Assembly (NCBI GenBank): GCA_021151625.1
Contig: JAGKWY010000002.1
Location: forward strand, 66,324-130,323
Length of the DNA: 64,000 nt
Source of the DNA: Gammaproteobacteria bacterium
GTDB taxonomy: Bacteria; Pseudomonadota; Gammaproteobacteria; Pseudomonadales; Cellvibrionaceae
Direction: 5' to 3'
Within the stretch, counting starts at the first letter, position 1. Each line of letters begins with the position of its first letter. Below, in pieces: positions 17,616 through 24,882 of this stretch. A program made the translations under genes and the position numbers. The notes under the pieces are model-generated. The model was not told the origin of the DNA and searched no databases. It saw only the letters and a list, made by a program, of their open reading frames with translations.

Positions 17616-18608
17616 ATGAATATGAAACGAAAGTTTGTCACCGAATACGCTCTCCACTACATGAATAGTTATACTGCGATGATGACATCATATGAATTGA
17701 TGCGTGGCGGTCAGATGAATTCTGATGATGAGAAAATGCTTGATAAATGCCACATCTATATAATTGCAGCTAGACCGTCACCTTATTTTAAGCCACAAAC
17801 ACTGAAGCATGAGAATAATCTTCTTTCTGGAACTCTGTGCTATCGAATTGGTGAGCAAGAATATGAACATGTTTTTGAAAGCTACCCTTGGAGATTGGAG
17901 GGGGACGCAGTAACTATTGATTGCAAATATCCTTACAAGGAAATCGTTAGCCTTAATGTTGATGGACAGGAAGTGACATTTATTCCGGCAAGCATTTTTT
18001 CTATTCGTTTAAATGAAATGAATCTTGGAGTTCGGGATTTGAATAATTATGAGGTGTTGTATGTTGGCCAGGCGATTGGAAATGGGACTCGTTCCGCTAA
18101 GGATCGACTAAAAAGTCATTCCACTTTACAAAAAATTCTTGCGCTAACAGCTCATGATTACCCAGGTAAGGAGATTATGATATTCATGTACGAATTTAAT
18201 AATGATCAGATTATGGTTTCAACTGATGGGGCGGCTAAAAAATCAGATAATACCGAAAAAAATGAAGATCGCCTCATGAATGCAATTGAAAACCCACCGA
18301 AGAAAAGTCAGAAAATTGGCTTGATAGAGGCCGGGTTAATTAGATATTTTCAGCCCTATTATAATGAAATTTTTAAGGTAAAATTTCCATCAACTAAACA
18401 TAAGGTTTTGCGATCTTGCTATGATCTAGATGTCACTGGACTTATCGTAGAGCTTCATTCAACTAATATGGGATATTTTCTTTATTCATCGACAGTTCTC
18501 CCAAGTAGTAACCACATCGCAAATTTTGATTTGGTCTCTTCGAAAAATAGGCATTCATTTTTTCACGCAACAAATTTTGTTCAATTGCCTAACATCATTA
18601 AGAGCTAA
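17616..18608 (+). CDS. GIY-YIG-like nuclease-domain protein, 330 aa
   Basis: The central part fits a diverged GIY-YIG endonuclease domain: NYEVLYVGQAIGNG (residues about 144-157) replaces the GIY...YIG core, an Arg follows in the next helix (SAKDRLKSHSTLQKIL), and the conserved Glu and Asn appear later in LIEAGLIRYFQPYYNEIFK (residues about 238-256). The N-terminal 130 residues are an extra domain with no clear relatives. ATG at 17616; a second in-frame ATG lies at 17622. Nuclease function is predicted by pattern only. It converges with the next minus-strand gene across a pair of hairpins. Confidence 0.72.
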   Translation: MNMKRKFVTEYALHYMNSYTAMMTSYELMRGGQMNSDDEKMLDKCHIYIIAARPSPYFKPQTLKHENNLLSGTLCYRIGEQEYEHVFESYPWRLEGDAVTIDCKYPYKEIVSLNVDGQEVTFIPASIFSIRLNEMNLGVRDLNNYEVLYVGQAIGNGTRSAKDRLKSHSTLQKILALTAHDYPGKEIMIFMYEFNNDQIMVSTDGAAKKSDNTEKNEDRLMNAIENPPKKSQKIGLIEAGLIRYFQPYYNEIFKVKFPSTKHKVLRSCYDLDVTGLIVELHSTNMGYFLYSSTVLPSSNHIANFDLVSSKNRHSFFHATNFVQLPNIIKS

Positions 18609-18622
18609 ATTTTGTTTTATTT

Positions 18623-18678
18623 CATTCCACAAGCCTATTGGACGATGGTTGTGGAATAAAGCCCATTCAATGAATGGG
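18623..18678. terminator. Two tandem hairpins between convergent genes
   Basis: ATTCCACAA (18623-18631) pairs with TTGTGGAAT (18648-18656), and GCCCATTCA (18660-18668) with TGAATGGGC (18670-18678). They lie between the plus-strand GIY-YIG-like gene and the minus-strand gene ending at 18689. They probably terminate both, although neither has a long T-run. Confidence 0.6.
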
Positions 18679-18688
18679 CAAAGGTAAT

Positions 18689-19003
18689 TCACTCATCGTA
18701 GCTGCAGTAGTTGGTAATATGCCATTGATACAGCTCAGAGAGTTCTTCCGCGTACTTCATGGCCATCGAATGTTTTGAAAAATCTCCAACGCACTCAATA
18801 CCTCCTGCGCTGCAGTGTAAATAAACACTGTAAAGCTCAGGGGTATCGTCATCGACTTCATATTGAGTGCCATCAGGGTCATCAGGTGCACTGAGGTTTC
18901 GAACACCGTGGATTTCAATATGGTCATAACTGGATTTATACCCCGCAATAATGCTTTCAGCATATTTACTTTCGATAAGATGTTGCGATTGTGGATCAGA
19001 CAT
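18689..19003 (-). CDS. Hypothetical acidic protein, 104 aa
   Basis: A small acidic protein of unknown function (VDDDTPELYSVYLH, then CSAGGIECVGDFSKH). The start ATG at 19003 is chosen because it follows a strong ribosome site, AGGAGG, at 7-8 nt; the longer open frame to 19063 runs through a leader hairpin. It belongs to a run of small minus-strand genes between radC and the cargo region that share structured 5' leaders. Confidence 0.7.
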   Translation of the reverse strand: MSDPQSQHLIESKYAESIIAGYKSSYDHIEIHGVRNLSAPDDPDGTQYEVDDDTPELYSVYLHCSAGGIECVGDFSKHSMAMKYAEELSELYQWHITNYCSYDE

Positions 19004-19026
19004 ATCTTCCTCCTGAAATAGAAATT

Positions 19027-19066
19027 CCATTGGGAAAGCATCCATTGGGAGATGCTTTCCCAATGG
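19027..19066 (-). promoter_or_regulatory. 16-bp leader hairpin
   Basis: CCATTGGGAAAGCATC (19027-19042) and GATGCTTTCCCAATGG (19051-19066) form a perfect 16-bp stem with an 8-nt loop, about 25 nt upstream of the 104-aa gene start. The loop carries CATTGGGA, a further copy of the stem core. The outer 11 bp of the stem (CCATTGGGAAA) recur in the radC leader at 20798-20823. Confidence 0.7.
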
Positions 19067-19082
19067 ATGCTAGGGTAGAGAA

Positions 19083-19421
19083 TTAACCTATGACTGTTCG
19101 GGTATAAGCACCATCCGTCACTGCGTGACGAATATCTTTATTCCCCATTTTAACTTGACCGTCTATCTCAACTTCTTTGATCATTTCAGCTGGTATGGAA
19201 ATATCCAGTTCAGCCAACTTATCGAGATAAGGTGTTAGCGAATCAGGGTGTGGGTTCTTCTCCCACATGTTGGAATAAATATAGCCATCGTTATCGTCGT
19301 ATCTATCTGGTTCTTCCAGATAATCAATTACCATGAAAAAACCATCTAATGGACGATCAAAACCCATCAGCACTTCAATGGGTTTTTCAGCATAAGTTGT
19401 TTTGAAATAATGGCGAGACAT
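19083..19421 (-). CDS. Hypothetical protein, 112 aa
   Basis: Unknown small protein with beta-like N-terminus (MSRHYFKTTYAEKPIEVLMG) and acidic middle (YLEEPDRYDDNDGY). The form resembles small island proteins of the DUF-type that accompany radC and antirestriction genes, but I cannot name it. It starts 20 nt after the end of the 84-aa gene upstream, so it is likely in one operon with it. Ribosome site GAGGAGC lies just before ATG 19421. Confidence 0.68.
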   Translation of the reverse strand: MSRHYFKTTYAEKPIEVLMGFDRPLDGFFMVIDYLEEPDRYDDNDGYIYSNMWEKNPHPDSLTPYLDKLAELDISIPAEMIKEVEIDGQVKMGNKDIRHAVTDGAYTRTVIG

Positions 19422-19441
19422 AAAATGCTCCTCGATATGGT

Positions 19442-19696
19442 TTAACGAAAACCGTGATTAATTGTTTGAATAGCGTTGGTTTCAGCAAGATATTTTTTTA
19501 AAGCATCAGCGAATAATTTGGCATGGTCTAATTCCTGAAAATCAGTACACCACATAAATTCGCCAGGATGACCGGTGTAAACGCCAAAGAGGTGAGCATC
19601 ATCAACTTGATCAGCATTTAATACCTCGACGATATCGCCTGTTGCACAGTTGATAAAACACCCTCTGACTTCTATTTCCAGCGTTTCATTACCCAT
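19442..19696 (-). CDS. Small hypothetical protein, 84 aa
   Basis: A short protein with alternating hydrophobic residues (NETLEIEVRGCFINCATGD) and a helical C-terminus (AKLFADALKKYLAETNA). Unknown function. ATG at 19696 is favoured over the upstream in-frame start at 19765, because GGAG precedes it and an imperfect hairpin (19725-19757) occupies the leader. The next gene starts 20 nt after its stop. Confidence 0.62.
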   Translation of the reverse strand: MGNETLEIEVRGCFINCATGDIVEVLNADQVDDAHLFGVYTGHPGEFMWCTDFQELDHAKLFADALKKYLAETNAIQTINHGFR

Positions 19697-19724
19697 GATT
19701 TTCTCCGGTGTGAATGAACCCCTG

Positions 19725-19757
19725 GAAATTAGCCACCCAAATAGGTTGGTTAATTTC
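19725..19757 (-). promoter_or_regulatory. Imperfect leader hairpin
   Basis: GAAATTAGCCACCC (19725-19738) and GGTTGGTTAATTTC (19744-19757) pair over 14 positions with 12 matches and a short AAATA loop. It lies just upstream of the 84-aa gene and just below the stop of the 141-aa gene. Confidence 0.45.
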
Positions 19758-19770
19758 AAGGGCAATGTGA

Positions 19771-20196
19771 TTAATCAATAGCTGATAAAATGAGGTGTCC
19801 TTCAGGATGGAGTCGAGCGTAATCACGCAACGCGTGAAAGCCTTGAATCAAATAATCCAATTCGTGTTGGTTGGCCAGCTGGCAGTAAACGAATAAATTC
19901 GCTACCAGGCTTGCAGCATCGGCAGTCAAAGTGCCTTCGAAACCATTGCTGTCGATTTCTACCAAAAACGATTTATCGGATTTCAATGACATGTAGAAGC
20001 CACCATTGCTTAGTTCGATATATTCCCAATAACCTCCGCTGTAGGATTTGACGAACTTATCCATATAGCCGTAGATATTCATTTCGAATACCAGGAAAAG
20101 CCCTGGGAATCGCCTGGGCAATGTACGATTGCGCAAATGCCCCTGCACAGGAATTGCGTTGATAGCTGATTTTGTTTCTGATAAAGCAGTACTCAT
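19771..20196 (-). CDS. Hypothetical protein, 141 aa
   Basis: A 141-residue soluble protein of unknown function, with a basic region near residues 20-30 (HLRNRTLPRRFPGLF) and a following YGYMDKFVKSYSGGYWEY segment. The ATG at 20196 is preferred to the longer frame (20280), because the ribosome site AGGAG lies 6-7 nt before it and the longer frame would read through two leader hairpins. Located between radC and the smaller genes, all minus strand. Confidence 0.68.
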   Translation of the reverse strand: MSTALSETKSAINAIPVQGHLRNRTLPRRFPGLFLVFEMNIYGYMDKFVKSYSGGYWEYIELSNGGFYMSLKSDKSFLVEIDSNGFEGTLTADAASLVANLFVYCQLANQHELDYLIQGFHALRDYARLHPEGHLILSAID

Positions 20197-20267
20197 GATG
20201 ATTCTCCTAATGAAAAATAAATGGGAAAAATCATCAGTCCCAGGGGAATAATGAAATTCCCGCTGGG
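20197..20267 (-). promoter_or_regulatory. Two-stem 5' leader
   Basis: In mRNA sense a CCCAG...GGGAAT / ATTCCC...CTGGG hairpin (20267-20239) is followed by GATGATT (20235-20229) pairing with AATCATC (20203-20197). The second stem encloses the ribosome site AGGAG beside the ATG. Farther upstream GGCGTTTGCC precedes the first hairpin, similar to GGCATTTGCC before the DUF3577 gene. Confidence 0.6.
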
Positions 20268-20291
20268 GTGAGAGTGGCAAACGCCTGGTGA

Positions 20292-20759
20292 TTAGATTAA
20301 GCCGCGTTCCGCAAATGAGAGTGATTCGGTACCCGATACAATAAAGTGATCCAATACACGAACATCTACCAACTCCAACGCTGTGATTAATCGTTGAGTT
20401 ATGCGTTGATCTGCTGAGCTCGGCTCAACCATTCCGCTTGGGTGGTTGTGCGCAAGCAAAACTGCTGCAGCGTTATATTTAAGAGCCGCTTTGACAACTT
20501 CGCGTGGATAAATGCTAGCGCCATCTATCGTGCCCATAAATAAATCTTCGGATGTAATTAAACGATTCTGATTGTCGAGAAAGATAACGCAAAATATTTC
20601 ACGTTCTGCTTTCCCTAATCTCAGCATCAAATATTGCCTAACTAGCTGCGGACTTGTTAACAGGGTATCCCGTTGCTCCATCATAGATTCCATGATGTGC
20701 TTCGCGGCATTGATAACCTCTTCAGCAGTTGTGTAATTGAAAGATTGTTGGTTGCCCAT
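20292..20759 (-). CDS. radC: RadC-family JAB-domain protein, 155 aa
   Basis: A RadC/YkfG-type protein with the JAB metal-binding signature HNHPSG at residues 104-109, followed by SSADQRITQRL and the conserved LVDVRVLDHFIV. The chain is shorter than chromosomal RadC (about 220 aa) and lacks the N-terminal HhH region, as is common for island-borne copies. Despite the name, a DNA repair role is not established for the family; plasmid and ICE copies accompany antirestriction genes. ATG 20759 (MGNQQS) follows AGGAGT at 7 nt. The 5' leader holds an 11-bp hairpin and a weaker stem over the ribosome site. Confidence 0.92.
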   Translation of the reverse strand: MGNQQSFNYTTAEEVINAAKHIMESMMEQRDTLLTSPQLVRQYLMLRLGKAEREIFCVIFLDNQNRLITSEDLFMGTIDGASIYPREVVKAALKYNAAAVLLAHNHPSGMVEPSSADQRITQRLITALELVDVRVLDHFIVSGTESLSFAERGLI

Positions 20760-20797
20760 GGTTTTACTCCTGTAAAAAGCCATAGAGAAAACCATCT

Positions 20798-20823
20798 CCA
20801 TTGGGAAATTGTTTTCCCAATGG
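20798..20823 (-). promoter_or_regulatory. radC leader hairpin
   Basis: CCATTGGGAAA (20798-20808) and TTTCCCAATGG (20813-20823) form a perfect 11-bp stem with a 4-nt loop. The arm sequence is identical to that before the 104-aa gene (19027). Closer to the ATG, GGTTTT(CTC) can pair with GAG(T)AAAACC around the ribosome site. Upstream, GATCATC (20881-20887) and GATGATC (20913-20919) form a wider inverted repeat. Confidence 0.6.
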
Positions 20824-21027
20824 GTTTAATGAAGATTTAGGCTGATGCCTAATGCGTGAGGATAGTGCCACCAAAGGTGAGATCATCATCGATAAAATAT
20901 CGTTGCACTGTGGATGATCGTTTTTAAGGGCAGCTTGCGCTGATCTTAAATTTCAAAAGTAATAAATTTATTCTCGATTCAACACCAAAAAATAAATTGA
21001 TTATTTCTGTATAACAGTGACACATCC

Positions 21028-21575
21028 ATGTGCCTTGGGGTGTTTGTATTGATGGGTGTGGATCGCAACAAACTACATTCGCGCACAGTCAATTCTGCAC
21101 AACGATTCGCGTCTATTTTCGCGGACGGGCGCGAATTTGAGGGGATATGGAGCAATGCTCTGAGAGTGCACCACAATATATATACGATGGCGCTGTGTCA
21201 GAGCACTGCAAATCCGGAGCGAAAGCAGCCCTGATACCAGGTATCAAGGCTGCTGCTTTGATGGAACTTATCGCATCTCATTGCGAATTGATGGCCGAGG
21301 TGGCTTGAGTTACCAATTTCTGACGTTGGAGGACACCTTACGGCGTTTCAACATTGGTTTCTCACTCAGCGGGAGGATGCAGGGCGGTAGATCGAATACC
21401 TACGGACGTTTAACCTTGCGTGGTCCGTCAAACCCGTGAGGGCTAAGGGTCGCAGAGACAGCTGCGGCTGGAGAATCTGAAGTGGAGGCATCATACCACA
21501 GCTCTCGGAATCGACGGTATGCGAGAGAGCTCTGGAATGAAGCCTTGGGGGCTAGTTAACCTAGCCCCAAAGCAA
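21028..21575. other. Hairpin-rich non-coding region, candidate structured RNA
   Basis: No convincing gene covers this stretch, but it is packed with inverted repeats: TGCTCTGA (21156-21163)/TCAGAGCA (21198-21205); GCAGCC-C-TGATACC/GGTATCA-A-GGCTGC (21225-21253); TCGCA/TGCGA (21271-21286); ACGGAC (21402-21407)/GTCCGT (21423-21428); CCACAGCTCTC (21496-21506)/GAGAGCTCTGG (21525-21535); and TTGGGGGCTAG/CTAGCCCCAA (21545-21570). The base composition is more GC-rich than the neighbours. It lies between radC and the DUF3577 gene. A structured RNA, a transfer origin or a decayed element are all possible; the strand is not clear. Confidence 0.45.
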
Positions 21576-21593
21576 TCATAAACAATTGCCCAA

Positions 21594-22307
21594 TTAACGA
21601 GGTGCGCCGCTGTGGTGTTGTCTTTGTTGAGACTTCCCCTGGTTGCGTTGCCCCTGTTGTTGGTAGCCGCCATTATTACCATTACTTTGATAAGGCTGGC
21701 GATTGTTACGGTTACCATTGCCGTTACTCCGACCTTGATAACCTTGTTGGTTATTTTGGTGAGATTGCGGTTGGTTACCTTGTGGGCGACGTTGATGCTG
21801 TTGCCCACGCGATTGATCATCTTGCACACCGAAATCAGTTGTTGGTGCTTGGTTAATCTCAATCACTTGATCGCCCACCTTGAGATAAATCAAGGATATG
21901 ACGCGACCAGAACGATTAATACCCAGTGCACCGGGTGTTTGGCTGTTGTCACCGTAGATGAAAGGTTCTTCTTCTAAATTTGCCAATCTTACTACGGCAA
22001 ATACAGTGACATTACCTGATACTAACGCCTGCTCAAATTCCAGCAGGGTTTCTACAACTTGTTGATTAACGATAGTGACATTGATGTATTTCTTTGTCGG
22101 ATTCTCGGGGTTGCCTTCCAGCAAGCAAAATGTTGATGCCCAAAAGGGTTCAAAATTTTGTCCAGGTTTTGGTGTAACTTCCCGAATGCCATTGATATAA
22201 CCACAGCCTTCGGTATGAGCGTTAAACCAACGAATATTGCTGTTGTTACGACCATTGTTACGGTCGTTGTTGTTGCGAGAATTTTGACTGAAATTGTTGT
22301 TACGCAT
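21594..22307 (-). CDS. DUF3577 / STY4534-family ICE protein, 237 aa
   Basis: The N-terminal half (residues 25-165) contains WFNAHTEGCGYINGIREV, the recognisable block of DUF3577, an ICE-conserved family annotated as STY4534-type replication proteins in SPI-7/PFGI-1-like elements. The C-terminal third (about 165-237) is low-complexity, rich in Gln, Asn, Gly and Arg (QQGYQGRSNGNGNRNNRQ), and likely disordered, perhaps binding nucleic acid. The first 22 residues are also Asn-rich. The low-complexity tails look like an expansion on the core. ATG 22307 follows AGGAG, partly covered by a leader stem. Confidence 0.82.
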   Translation of the reverse strand: MRNNNFSQNSRNNNDRNNGRNNSNIRWFNAHTEGCGYINGIREVTPKPGQNFEPFWASTFCLLEGNPENPTKKYINVTIVNQQVVETLLEFEQALVSGNVTVFAVVRLANLEEEPFIYGDNSQTPGALGINRSGRVISLIYLKVGDQVIEINQAPTTDFGVQDDQSRGQQHQRRPQGNQPQSHQNNQQGYQGRSNGNGNRNNRQPYQSNGNNGGYQQQGQRNQGKSQQRQHHSGAPR

Positions 22308-22313
22308 GATGAA

Positions 22314-22392
22314 TCTCCTAGCTAGGGTAGATTAAAAAAAGAAAACCCGCTAAGGAGAGACCACGCCCGATGGGAGTAATATTCCCAGCGGG
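22314..22392 (-). promoter_or_regulatory. Two-stem 5' leader of the DUF3577 gene
   Basis: Hairpin one is CCCG-A-TGGGA/TCCCA-G-CGGG (22366-22392). Hairpin two pairs TCTCCTTAGC (top 22358-22349) with GCTAGGAGA (22322-22314), one bulge, covering the ribosome site. Upstream, GATCAC (22445-22450) and GTGATC (22464-22469) flank CCCATG; the same plan recurs at 23151-23176. Confidence 0.6.
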
Positions 22393-22647
22393 GTGAGGAT
22401 TGGCAAATGCCGTGTTTGAAAGGTTAGGTAAGCTTTGAAAGCTCGATCACTAAAATACCCATGGTGATCTGCTAAAGGCTCGATGAAAGTCATCGAAACT
22501 TGGCATTAATATTATTAGCACAAACTTTGAAGGCATACAACCTGAGCTAAAAAATTATGGTGAGCTGTTCAAAAACAAATGGAGTAATTCGCCACATCGT
22601 GACGATATTGGTAATGTTCAGGGGGCTAATGCCTTGGCGTATAAAAA

Positions 22648-22664
22648 AGCCAGCGCAAAGCTGG
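22648..22664 (-). terminator. Rho-independent terminator
   Basis: GCCAGC (22648-22653) and GCTGGC (22659-22664) pair around a 5-nt loop. On the minus strand a run of six T follows (top A-run 22642-22647). It ends transcription of the 118-aa gene, just before the regulatory region of the DUF3577 gene. Confidence 0.9.
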
Positions 22665-22677
22665 CTCGAAATTAACA

Positions 22678-23034
22678 TCATATATCATAGTGAAATTGGG
22701 TCCATTGACCGGATTCCAATGCTTGGCTTGCCGTTTCCTGTGCTCTCCAATATTCATTGGATTCCCGAGAAATTGGGCTTTGCTGGTCATCACTTGTGCC
22801 GATGTAAAAGCCTGCGGCAGATTTTAAAACTTTCAGTGGAATTCCATTAACTGATTTTTTAACTACACCGTAATCATGGGAAAGGACCCAATCGGATCTT
22901 TCCATCAGTTGATCAATTTCTGAAAGCCGTGCGTCAGTTTCCTCCGTCTCATGACCTTGCGCAATATCCAGCGTTAATCGCTCGGATTCGTCTTGAAGTA
23001 AACTAAATTCTTCTTTAGATAATGATTTTTTCAT
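22678..23034 (-). CDS. Hypothetical charged protein, 118 aa
   Basis: A highly charged helical protein (MKKSLSKEEFSLLQDESERL, then acidic ETEETDARLSEIDQLMER), unknown function. ATG 23034 is used because AGGAG precedes it at a normal distance; that site is locked in the perfect stem TCTCCTAT/ATAGGAGA. The gene is monocistronic: its own leader lies upstream and a clear terminator (22648-22664) lies 14 nt past its stop. Confidence 0.7.
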   Translation of the reverse strand: MKKSLSKEEFSLLQDESERLTLDIAQGHETEETDARLSEIDQLMERSDWVLSHDYGVVKKSVNGIPLKVLKSAAGFYIGTSDDQQSPISRESNEYWRAQETASQALESGQWTQFHYDI

Positions 23035-23040
23035 GTGAAG

Positions 23041-23097
23041 TCTCCTATGTAAAATTGATAGGAGATACATTGCCTTTCGGGAATGTTCTCCCGAAGG
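23041..23097 (-). promoter_or_regulatory. Two-stem 5' leader of the 118-aa gene
   Basis: TCTCCTAT (mRNA sense, top 23065-23058) pairs perfectly with ATAGGAGA (23048-23041), which contains the ribosome site. Upstream, CCTTCGGGA (23097-23089) pairs with TCCCGAAAGG (23082-23073) with one bulge. This is the clearest example of the two-stem leader in the island. Confidence 0.68.
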
Positions 23098-23150
23098 GGG
23101 TTAGCGTTGGTGTGAACCAGGATAGAAAATGAGGCACCGTCTTTCGACGC

Positions 23151-23176
23151 AACCACTTACAGTGCCCATGGTGGTT
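23151..23176. promoter_or_regulatory. Inverted repeat around CCCATG, possible operator
   Basis: AACCAC (23151-23156) and GTGGTT (23171-23176) flank AGTGCCCATG. The layout matches GATCAC...CCCATG...GTGATC at 22445-22469. A second hairpin, TTAGCC-AAA-GGCTAA, follows near 23187-23201. Both lie upstream of genes with two-stem leaders, so they could be binding sites of a shared regulator. Confidence 0.4.
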
Positions 23177-23284
23177 TTACAACAATTAGCCAAAGGCTAA
23201 TTCAAAAAACAATTGTAGATAGGTGACAGATATTAGGCAATTCATCGGTGCTAAAAGTATCTGTGCTTTGTCAAAGACATCATT

Positions 23285-23707
23285 TTAATTAATACCGAAA
23301 AGCGATTTGCGAGCTTCGTCTATGGCCTCCCTGGCATCTTGTGCCAATACGGATTCTTCGACAATGCCATGATGTACCTTGAAATAATATATAAAGCGGG
23401 CTGCATCGTCTTCAGGTAGTGCTTTGGAGAACCGGTAGGCATTTTCCAATGCATAACCTAACCACACTTCATAAATGGTTGATTGTTGAACCAGGTTTTC
23501 ACACAGTTCGCGTAGTACTCCCAGGGATACAAATTTCAATTTCCCTAACGATAAACGTAAATAGGGTATTGAGGTACTTTTGATGAACACTAAATCTGTA
23601 TTTATGGGCGCGCGTCGTAAAATAGAAAACTCCATTGAGCACCGCAGTCGAGCCTGCAGCTGGTCCAGGAATTCGATATCTTCATGGGTTAATAGGTTCT
23701 GGGTCAT
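23285..23707 (-). CDS. Hypothetical protein, 140 aa
   Basis: A mostly helical soluble protein of unknown family. Features are an N-terminal helix (THEDIEFLDQLQARLRCSME), a central segment YLRLSLGKLKFVSLGVL and an acidic C-terminus (AREAIDEARKSLFGIN). It follows the 86-aa gene by 23 nt on the minus strand and is probably co-transcribed with it and the DUF2786 gene. No structured leader is visible. Confidence 0.68.
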   Translation of the reverse strand: MTQNLLTHEDIEFLDQLQARLRCSMEFSILRRAPINTDLVFIKSTSIPYLRLSLGKLKFVSLGVLRELCENLVQQSTIYEVWLGYALENAYRFSKALPEDDAARFIYYFKVHHGIVEESVLAQDAREAIDEARKSLFGIN

Positions 23708-23730
23708 GGGATCACCAAACGGCTGTGTAT

Positions 23731-23991
23731 CTATCTAATCGGGCAGGCTAATCGCTTAAGCAAAGCAGGCTGAATGAGATCTTCATATAGTCCATTATCA
23801 AGAGATAATAAATTTTTGGTTCGGTGTAGGTTGATCCTCGCTGGATACTGTTGAGTAAGCTTCGCCAACTGGTCGAGATTACTAATGCAATTTTTAAGAT
23901 CAAATTGCTGGTTTGTTTCCTCATGTGCGGTGAATAGTTCAACGGCAACTTCCTCAATGTATTCAAGAAAAGCAGTTCTATTTTCGCTCAT
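23731..23991 (-). CDS. Hypothetical protein, 86 aa
   Basis: A short acidic helical protein (FLEYIEEVAVELFTAHEETN) of unknown function. ATG 23991 is chosen over the upstream TTG start because GAGGAC sits 7 nt before it. It lies 31 nt after the stop of the DUF2786 gene and 23 nt before the 140-aa gene, within one minus-strand operon. Confidence 0.62.
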   Translation of the reverse strand: MSENRTAFLEYIEEVAVELFTAHEETNQQFDLKNCISNLDQLAKLTQQYPARINLHRTKNLLSLDNGLYEDLIQPALLKRLACPIR

Positions 23992-24022
23992 TGCAATTGT
24001 CCTCAGCGAAGCAGCCAACGGC

Positions 24023-24697
24023 TCAATGTAAAAAATTCAATCTCACGCGATTGTCTTGATTAACTGCTTTATGCAGTTTGGTATTCTGTCCTGCTGTGTA
24101 TCCCGCATTGGCGGCAGAAGAGTCCCGCTTTAAAACCTTTTTGGCTTCAAGCTCGCGAGTAGGGATAGCAGGCAGGTTTTTGTCAAAATAAGCTTTGATC
24201 GCTTTTTCTGCCGTGTCATCTGCTTGGGCAAATCGCATTACATTAGCCAGAACACCATCAACCCAGTTTTCTGCAAAAATTTCGCCGCGTCGACGTTTAG
24301 TAGCTAGTTTGCAACGCGACAGTGTTCCTACGTAATTTTTTCGAGCAATGACCAATTGATTTTGAAGTGCGATAAAAGCGTACTCACAAAAAAGTGGGCT
24401 ATTGCCTACACCAATGAATACTACTTTAGAGCCACTTATTGATGATTCCGTAATCACACGGCAACTGAATGCTTTTGCGCAGGCCTGAGCTAATGACAGC
24501 ATCCACACTGGTGGACGTTTACCCGCTGCACGCTTCGCAATATTGGCTTCGGATGCCTCGATATCGCGCATATCCAGATGATGCGTTTCCATTAACTTTC
24601 TAGCCTGGCGCCACGCTATTTCTGCTTCATTAGGATTTGGCGAGCTGGCCATGGCCAGACACTTTTTAATTTTTTCGAGAATACGTTCGTCGCTCAT
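24023..24697 (-). CDS. DUF2786-family protein, 224 aa
   Basis: The N-terminus ILEKIKKCLAMASSPNPNEAEIAWRQARKLME, in two parts, is the DUF2786 signature (a short helical domain seen in phage and island proteins), with the conserved motif ending in a LMETHHLDMRDI helix. The C-terminal portion (about 60-224) matches the extra domain usual in these proteins and ends in a basic segment. No enzymatic role is established. It heads a minus-strand operon with two small genes. Upstream (24700-24840) is an AT-rich region that should hold its promoter. Confidence 0.82.
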   Translation of the reverse strand: MSDERILEKIKKCLAMASSPNPNEAEIAWRQARKLMETHHLDMRDIEASEANIAKRAAGKRPPVWMLSLAQACAKAFSCRVITESSISGSKVVFIGVGNSPLFCEYAFIALQNQLVIARKNYVGTLSRCKLATKRRRGEIFAENWVDGVLANVMRFAQADDTAEKAIKAYFDKNLPAIPTRELEAKKVLKRDSSAANAGYTAGQNTKLHKAVNQDNRVRLNFLH

Positions 24698-24841
24698 AAT
24701 TTTTCAGGCTCGTTTCAAATAGACTTTAATTAACTGTATCTATCTCAACTATTTTAATGAATTACAAAAGATTACTTTTCAAAAAACCAGGAATAACTTT
24801 CACGTTATTTTTTTGATGTAAATGAATTCGATGTTAAAAAA

Positions 24842-24859
24842 GCCGCCCCGAAGGACGGC
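24842..24859 (-). terminator. Rho-independent terminator after traT
   Basis: GCCG-CC...GG-CGGC with a CCGAA loop (24842-24859) is followed on the minus strand by six T. A second palindrome, GATCAC-GCTAGT-GTGATC (24867-24884), overlaps the traT stop codon. Together they end the minus-strand traT transcript. Confidence 0.88.
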
Positions 24860-24882
24860 AACGACAGATCACGCTAGTGTGA

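Noticed and set aside
21028..21234. Open frame, 68 aa, in the hairpin-rich region
   Set aside because: It has no ribosome site and its residues are unpatterned; part of it overlaps the stems, so I treat it as non-coding.
21028..21575. Group II intron or known large RNA
   Set aside because: There is no intron-type GUGYG 5' end, no recognisable domain V and no reverse transcriptase. No known RNA family could be named by eye.
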